From Spirochaetaceae bacterium (GTDB lineage Bacteria > Spirochaetota > Spirochaetia > PWKH01), in contig PWNW01000121.1 in NCBI GenBank assembly GCA_003557605.1, positions 1-8,922 of the forward strand: a stretch of 8,922 nt of DNA, read 5' to 3'. This document shows, piece after piece, positions 5,477-8,922 of this stretch. The stretch's first letter is position 1. The number at the start of each line of letters is the position of its first letter. A program made the position numbers and the translations under genes. The notes beneath the pieces are model-generated. The model had not been told where the DNA came from and made no database searches. It was given only the letters and a program-made list of their open reading frames with translations.

Positions 5477-6907
5477 ATGAAACCTACACAGTATATAACT
5501 GCAGTGCTGCTTCTTATCTCGGGAATGCTCTACGGGGTATCACTGGAATCGCTGATTCAGTCAGCCCGGACAACCAGCATGGATGCCTATATTCTTGAAC
5601 TCGAGAGAATGCAGGCACAGGCAGACCTGGCCTTAAAGGATATGGTTCAGCTTCCTTCGCTGACTATTGAGAACCTCTCGAGGATCGGATCAGAAGAGCG
5701 AGCATTTGTACCGCCGACTGCTGTTACTGCATTCACCGTCACCGGGGCCCCGACGGTCACCTACAACCTCCATGGCGATATGAAGACCGAGTTTGAGTTC
5801 GGGTTATCCCCGCTGCGGTATTCATTTGACCTCTCTGATGCTTCTGCCTTCGATTGGAGGGTGACCCCTTCGCTGAAGATCACCCAGCCGCTGAAGCACT
5901 TCTTTGATGATGACTCCTCCATTGATGATATCCTCTATTCCATAGATTATCTGAATGCAGAGCTGAGCTACCGCAGAGGCATGATAGATATCGACCAGAT
6001 GGTCCTTGATGTGGTCTACCAGGGAATAGACATTGACAAAAAACTTGCTGATGCCAGGTACCAGAAGCAGAAGCTGGTGCAGGATCATGAGCGCAGTCTT
6101 TCCATAGGGACCTATGCAGAGGGTTCTCAGCGGGCACGTGCTGCGGAGCAGCAGATTGATGCGCAGCAGCGGACCATCGAATCACTGATGCAGAACCGGG
6201 AGTTTGTAGTCAGTGAGGTGCAGCGCATCACCGGGCTGCTTATTGACCAGGCTCCTCCGATCCCCCGTCCTGATGTGCAGCTTGAGGTGTCTCCCCTGGG
6301 GAATACCACGGTGCTCTTAAGCGCCCTGGCAGCTGACCTTGCTGAAGAACGGCTGAAGGAGCATGTAAAGGATTTCTGGGCTCTGGAGGTGTCTGCGGGA
6401 TACGGAGCGGGATTCAGTGATTCCCGTCCCACTAATCCTGCCCATTCGGTCAATATCGGTATCGGCGGAGGGTACAAGGACCTGCTGCTTTCTGCGGGGT
6501 TTCAGGCAGATATCGGGGACAGGAACACCTTCATGGGTACTATTTCCGGAAGCTGGAGCATTGACGGCAGGCGGGTCGAACGGGAGATCACCCGAGGCAA
6601 GCTGGAGATCGGGGTTGAGGCCGCTAAGAGCAGGCATCTGAATGCAGAGGCCGCCTATGAGCGGAGAAACAAGCAGCTGGAGCTTGAGGCTGCATCCTGG
6701 AACCGCAGCCTGTCCCAGCTGGAGCTTCGTGAAATAAATTCTAAGCAGGACCTGGAGGATGCGAAGCGGGCTTATGAGCGGGGCATCGGCAGTCAGCGTG
6801 CTGTTGATGATGCACGCCATGCGCTGGAGCAGATTGCCTTTGACAGGAGTCTGCTGTATGTTAACGGATGGAAGCTGCAGCGTTCCATCGATTCACACCT
6901 ATTGTAA
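5477..6907 (+). CDS. TolC-like outer-membrane efflux protein
   Basis: The 476-residue protein starts with a signal peptide (MKPTQYITAVLLLISGMLYG) and is the outer-membrane channel of a tripartite exporter. It shows the two-half TolC layout: long helical stretches rich in Glu, Gln and Ala (about 12-45 and 170-240), a central beta region (VTPSLKITQPL; WALEVSAGYGAGF; NIGIGGGYKDLLLSAGF; GTISGSWSI), and a C-terminal coiled coil around AAYERRNKQLELEA to DAKRAYERGIGSQRAVDDARHALEQ, the typical OEP repeat in which a Y..G motif precedes a heptad helix. The frame stays open to ATG 5453, but that ATG lies inside the sigma-54-like promoter and would bury the signal peptide, so 5477 is preferred (5471 is the alternative). 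No Shine-Dalgarno sequence precedes 5477. First gene of the operon; the adaptor gene follows after 15 nt. Confidence 0.87.
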   Translation: MKPTQYITAVLLLISGMLYGVSLESLIQSARTTSMDAYILELERMQAQADLALKDMVQLPSLTIENLSRIGSEERAFVPPTAVTAFTVTGAPTVTYNLHGDMKTEFEFGLSPLRYSFDLSDASAFDWRVTPSLKITQPLKHFFDDDSSIDDILYSIDYLNAELSYRRGMIDIDQMVLDVVYQGIDIDKKLADARYQKQKLVQDHERSLSIGTYAEGSQRARAAEQQIDAQQRTIESLMQNREFVVSEVQRITGLLIDQAPPIPRPDVQLEVSPLGNTTVLLSALAADLAEERLKEHVKDFWALEVSAGYGAGFSDSRPTNPAHSVNIGIGGGYKDLLLSAGFQADIGDRNTFMGTISGSWSIDGRRVEREITRGKLEIGVEAAKSRHLNAEAAYERRNKQLELEAASWNRSLSQLELREINSKQDLEDAKRAYERGIGSQRAVDDARHALEQIAFDRSLLYVNGWKLQRSIDSHLL

Positions 6908-6922
6908 CGCAGGAGATCGCAT

Positions 6923-8065
6923 ATGTCAGATCAGGACAGGGCGGCCGGTCAGGAAGAGCAGAAACAGAACCCTGATGCAGGCAAAAAGCCGGAAAAGCGG
7001 GTTAAGTCCCTTCAGGATATACGGAGAAGAAAGAGCAGAAGAAGGCGGATCATCCTTCTTGCGGTCCTGGTGCTTGCTGTCGGCGGAGGATATTTTTTCT
7101 TCACCTCCCGGCAGCAGCAGGCGGCGGAAGCTGCACAGGCGGCTGCACAGGCTTCAGCTGAATATACCGTGGTAAGCAGGATGTTCCGTGAGGAAGTGGA
7201 GATATCGGGAAATGTGATGCCTGTGAAAAGTGAGAACCTCTTCTTCCGAACCTCAGGGGAGGTGAAGGAAGTCTTTGCTGAAGAGGGTGACTGGGTGGAG
7301 AAGGGGGACCCTGTTGCCAAGCTTCGTCTCCAGGCCAAGGAGCTGGAGCTTGCGCAGCTCGAATATGATATCGAGCAGGCCAGGTTTGCGGGGTCCAGGA
7401 AACAGATTGAGCTTCTGGAAATGAGACGTGAGCTGGTCCTTGAGGACATCAGCAACGCATATCTCCGTGCCGGGATCAGCGGGTTAGTTTCCCGGGTAAC
7501 CATAGAAGCAGGAGATATCGTGGGAAGCTCAGTATCTGAACCGGCGGTGAGAATTATCGACAACAGTTCTCTCAAGGCTGCGGTGGAGGTTGATGAGTTT
7601 GACATCAATGCCGTACGGGTCGGCCAGAGTGCTGAGCTGGTCTTTGACGCCCTGGGCTCCGGCACTGTCGTGAAGGGACGGGTCAGCTCAATCCCGCTGG
7701 AGGGGAGCGTAACCGGCCAGGGCATAGCTGTGAAGAGCATTGAACTGATCATTGACGATCCTCCTGCCAGCGTTTCACCCTCCTATACCTTTTCCGGAGT
7801 TATCGTTGCCGGGGACCGTCAGCAGGTTCTTACCTTTCCCCAGGACTTTGTGGTGAGGGACAACAGCACCCAGCGGGTGATCAAGAAGACTGGGGAGGCT
7901 GAGAGAACTTCCGTGGAGGTGAGGACCGTCTATTTCGAGTCCGGACTGGTGAGACTAGTCTCCGGAGATATTGCAGAAGGGGATGTGATAATCCGGCAGA
8001 CGGCACGGAGCACAGGAATGAGCTCTCCCTTTGCCATTGGAGGGCCTCCCGGAGGGAGGCGATAG
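6923..8065 (+). CDS. Periplasmic adaptor (membrane fusion protein) of a MacAB-type efflux system
   Basis: The 380-residue protein links the inner-membrane ABC transporter to the outer-membrane channel. A basic cytoplasmic tail (1-42) leads into one membrane helix (about 43-61) and an Ala/Gln-rich linker (64-80). Then come the HlyD/MacA modules: lipoyl half-motif around FFRTSGEVKEVFAEEGDWVEKG (107-128), an alpha-hairpin (about 135-180), the second lipoyl half LRAGISGLVSRVTIEAGDIVG (split at 181-201), and beta-barrel and membrane-proximal regions (ALKAAVEVDEF-type strand at 216-226, RVGQSAELVFDALG, and the C-terminal TVYFESGLVRLVSGDIAEGDVII). The hairpin is short for MacA. AGGAG (6911-6915) lies 7 nt before the ATG. 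The Gly/Pro-rich C-terminus (GGPPGGRR) resembles other MacA-like proteins. Substrate unknown. Confidence 0.9.
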   Translation: MSDQDRAAGQEEQKQNPDAGKKPEKRVKSLQDIRRRKSRRRRIILLAVLVLAVGGGYFFFTSRQQQAAEAAQAAAQASAEYTVVSRMFREEVEISGNVMPVKSENLFFRTSGEVKEVFAEEGDWVEKGDPVAKLRLQAKELELAQLEYDIEQARFAGSRKQIELLEMRRELVLEDISNAYLRAGISGLVSRVTIEAGDIVGSSVSEPAVRIIDNSSLKAAVEVDEFDINAVRVGQSAELVFDALGSGTVVKGRVSSIPLEGSVTGQGIAVKSIELIIDDPPASVSPSYTFSGVIVAGDRQQVLTFPQDFVVRDNSTQRVIKKTGEAERTSVEVRTVYFESGLVRLVSGDIAEGDVIIRQTARSTGMSSPFAIGGPPGGRR

Positions 8066-8074
8066 GAGCAGTGC

Positions 8075-8755
8075 ATGAGTGAACCGGTTATTGTGCTGGA
8101 ATCGCTGAAAAAATACTATTTCATGGGAGAATTTGTCATTAAGGCCCTTGATGATGTGTCCCTGTCCATACGGAAAGGGGAATATACTGCCATTATGGGC
8201 CCGTCGGGTTCAGGAAAATCAACGATGATGCATCTGGTGGGCTGTCTAGACACCCCTACTGAGGGCAAGATCTACATTGATGCCGATGACACCTCCTCCC
8301 TGAGAGAAGAGGACCTGGCGTATCTGAGGAATGCTAAGATCGGCTTTGTATTTCAGCAGTTCAATCTGCTGATGAAGATCAATGCTCTGGAAAATGTGAT
8401 GACTCCCCTGATGTATGCCGGGTATTCTATTCGGCAGCGCCGGGAGATCGCTGAAAACGCCCTGGAGCAGGTGGGGCTGAAGGACCGGATGAAGCACCGC
8501 CCCAATGAGCTCTCGGGGGGACAGAAGCAGCGCATAGCAATCGCACGGGCGCTGGTGAACGATCCGACGATACTTCTTGCTGATGAGCCCACCGGTGCAC
8601 TTGATACCGTGACCGGTGAACAGATTATGGATCTTTTTGAGCAGATCAACCAGCAGGGACGGACAGTCATCATGGTGACCCATGATCCCGAGGTGTCATC
8701 ACGGTGCAGGCGCACCATTCACCTGCGGGACGGAAAAATTGTGGAGGACCTGTAG
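8075..8755 (+). CDS. ABC transporter ATP-binding protein, MacB/LolD (YknY) type
   Basis: This 226-residue cytoplasmic ATPase energises the exporter. All nucleotide-binding motifs are intact: Walker A GPSGSGKS (42-49), Q-loop FVFQQFNLL (91-99), signature LSGGQKQR (146-153), Walker B ILLADE (166-171) with catalytic E171, D-loop ALD (175-177) and H-loop H203 (VTHDPE). The FQQFNLL Q-loop and ADEPTGALD are typical of the MacB/LolD/FtsE branch. E. coli MacB fuses ATPase and permease; here they are separate genes, as in Bacillus yknY-yknZ. GGAG sits about 7 nt before the ATG, and the gap to the adaptor gene is 9 nt. The permease ATG directly follows its stop codon. Confidence 0.95.
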   Translation: MSEPVIVLESLKKYYFMGEFVIKALDDVSLSIRKGEYTAIMGPSGSGKSTMMHLVGCLDTPTEGKIYIDADDTSSLREEDLAYLRNAKIGFVFQQFNLLMKINALENVMTPLMYAGYSIRQRREIAENALEQVGLKDRMKHRPNELSGGQKQRIAIARALVNDPTILLADEPTGALDTVTGEQIMDLFEQINQQGRTVIMVTHDPEVSSRCRRTIHLRDGKIVEDL

Positions 8756-8922
8756 ATGATAGGAGAATTTATCAAGCTGGCCTTGAAGTCCATGGTAACC
8801 AACAAGCTCAGGTCCCTTCTCTCCCTGCTGGGAATTGTCATCGGCGTAGCCTCAGTGATTACCATTGTGAATCTAGGAGAAAGCGCCTCAAAGAGCATTC
8901 AGCAGGAAATTGCCGCTGCGGG
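8756..8922 (+). CDS. MacB-type ABC transporter permease (N-terminal part)
   Basis: The ATG immediately follows the ATPase stop codon, with GGAGG (8743-8747) inside the ATPase gene 8 nt upstream as Shine-Dalgarno sequence. The 55 visible residues show the MacB/FtsX permease start: a short amphipathic segment, KSMVTNKLRSLLSLLGIVIGVASV with the conserved NKLRS..LGI.IGVA, then the first transmembrane helix (about 21-39) and the beginning of the periplasmic domain (NLGESASKSIQQEIAAAG). The rest, including the large periplasmic domain and three further helices, lies outside the window. It completes the tripartite system together with the adaptor and the TolC-like channel. Confidence 0.93.
   Translation, partial: MIGEFIKLALKSMVTNKLRSLLSLLGIVIGVASVITIVNLGESASKSIQQEIAAA

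Noticed and set aside
7012..7752. 246-codon minus-strand frame opposite the adaptor gene
   Set aside because: Ser/Thr/Arg-rich antisense shadow of the MacA-like gene without domains.

Overview
The window reads as a diderm (Gram-negative-type) bacterial chromosome of intermediate GC, with AT-rich gaps between genes. The TolC/adaptor/ABC set requires an outer membrane. Overall protein style would fit a spirochaete, but that is an impression from sequence, not a demonstrated placement. No RNA genes, insertion sequences, CRISPR or phage genes are visible.

Left block (1-3563, minus strand): a compact operon reading right to left, ftsH, then hslO (Hsp33), then an rlmL-type 23S rRNA methyltransferase that runs off the left edge. 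ftsH and hslO overlap by an ATGA, and only 9 nt separate hslO from the methyltransferase. A good sigma-70-like promoter lies just upstream of ftsH. The operon joins membrane-protein quality control, redox-regulated holdase activity and ribosome modification.

Middle (3504-5351): the 359-bp gap between ftsH and a divergent membrane-anchored alpha/beta hydrolase holds the ftsH promoter, a 16-bp-stem hairpin, and a possible 15-codon cysteine-rich ORF with promoter-like sequences of its own. After the hydrolase comes a 101-residue XRE-family regulator with a dyad just upstream and no Shine-Dalgarno sequence, followed by a perfect 11-bp hairpin.

Right block (5352-8922, plus strand): a tripartite ABC efflux operon in the order TolC-like outer-membrane factor, MacA/HlyD-like adaptor, MacB/LolD-type ATPase and MacB-type permease (cut by the right edge). 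Upstream is a strong match to a sigma-54 (-24/-12) promoter. It overlaps the longest possible start of the TolC-like gene, which pushes the real start to 5477 and implies a nearly leaderless mRNA. An interrupted palindrome about 50 bp upstream is a candidate activator or repressor site. The XRE gene next door is the obvious candidate local regulator, but this is inference.

The most noteworthy signals are regulatory: the sigma-54-like promoter on an efflux operon, the matching apparently leaderless starts of the XRE and TolC-like genes, and the cysteine-rich micro-ORF with hairpin upstream of ftsH-hslO. All protein families present are recognisable; I see no clearly new multi-gene system.
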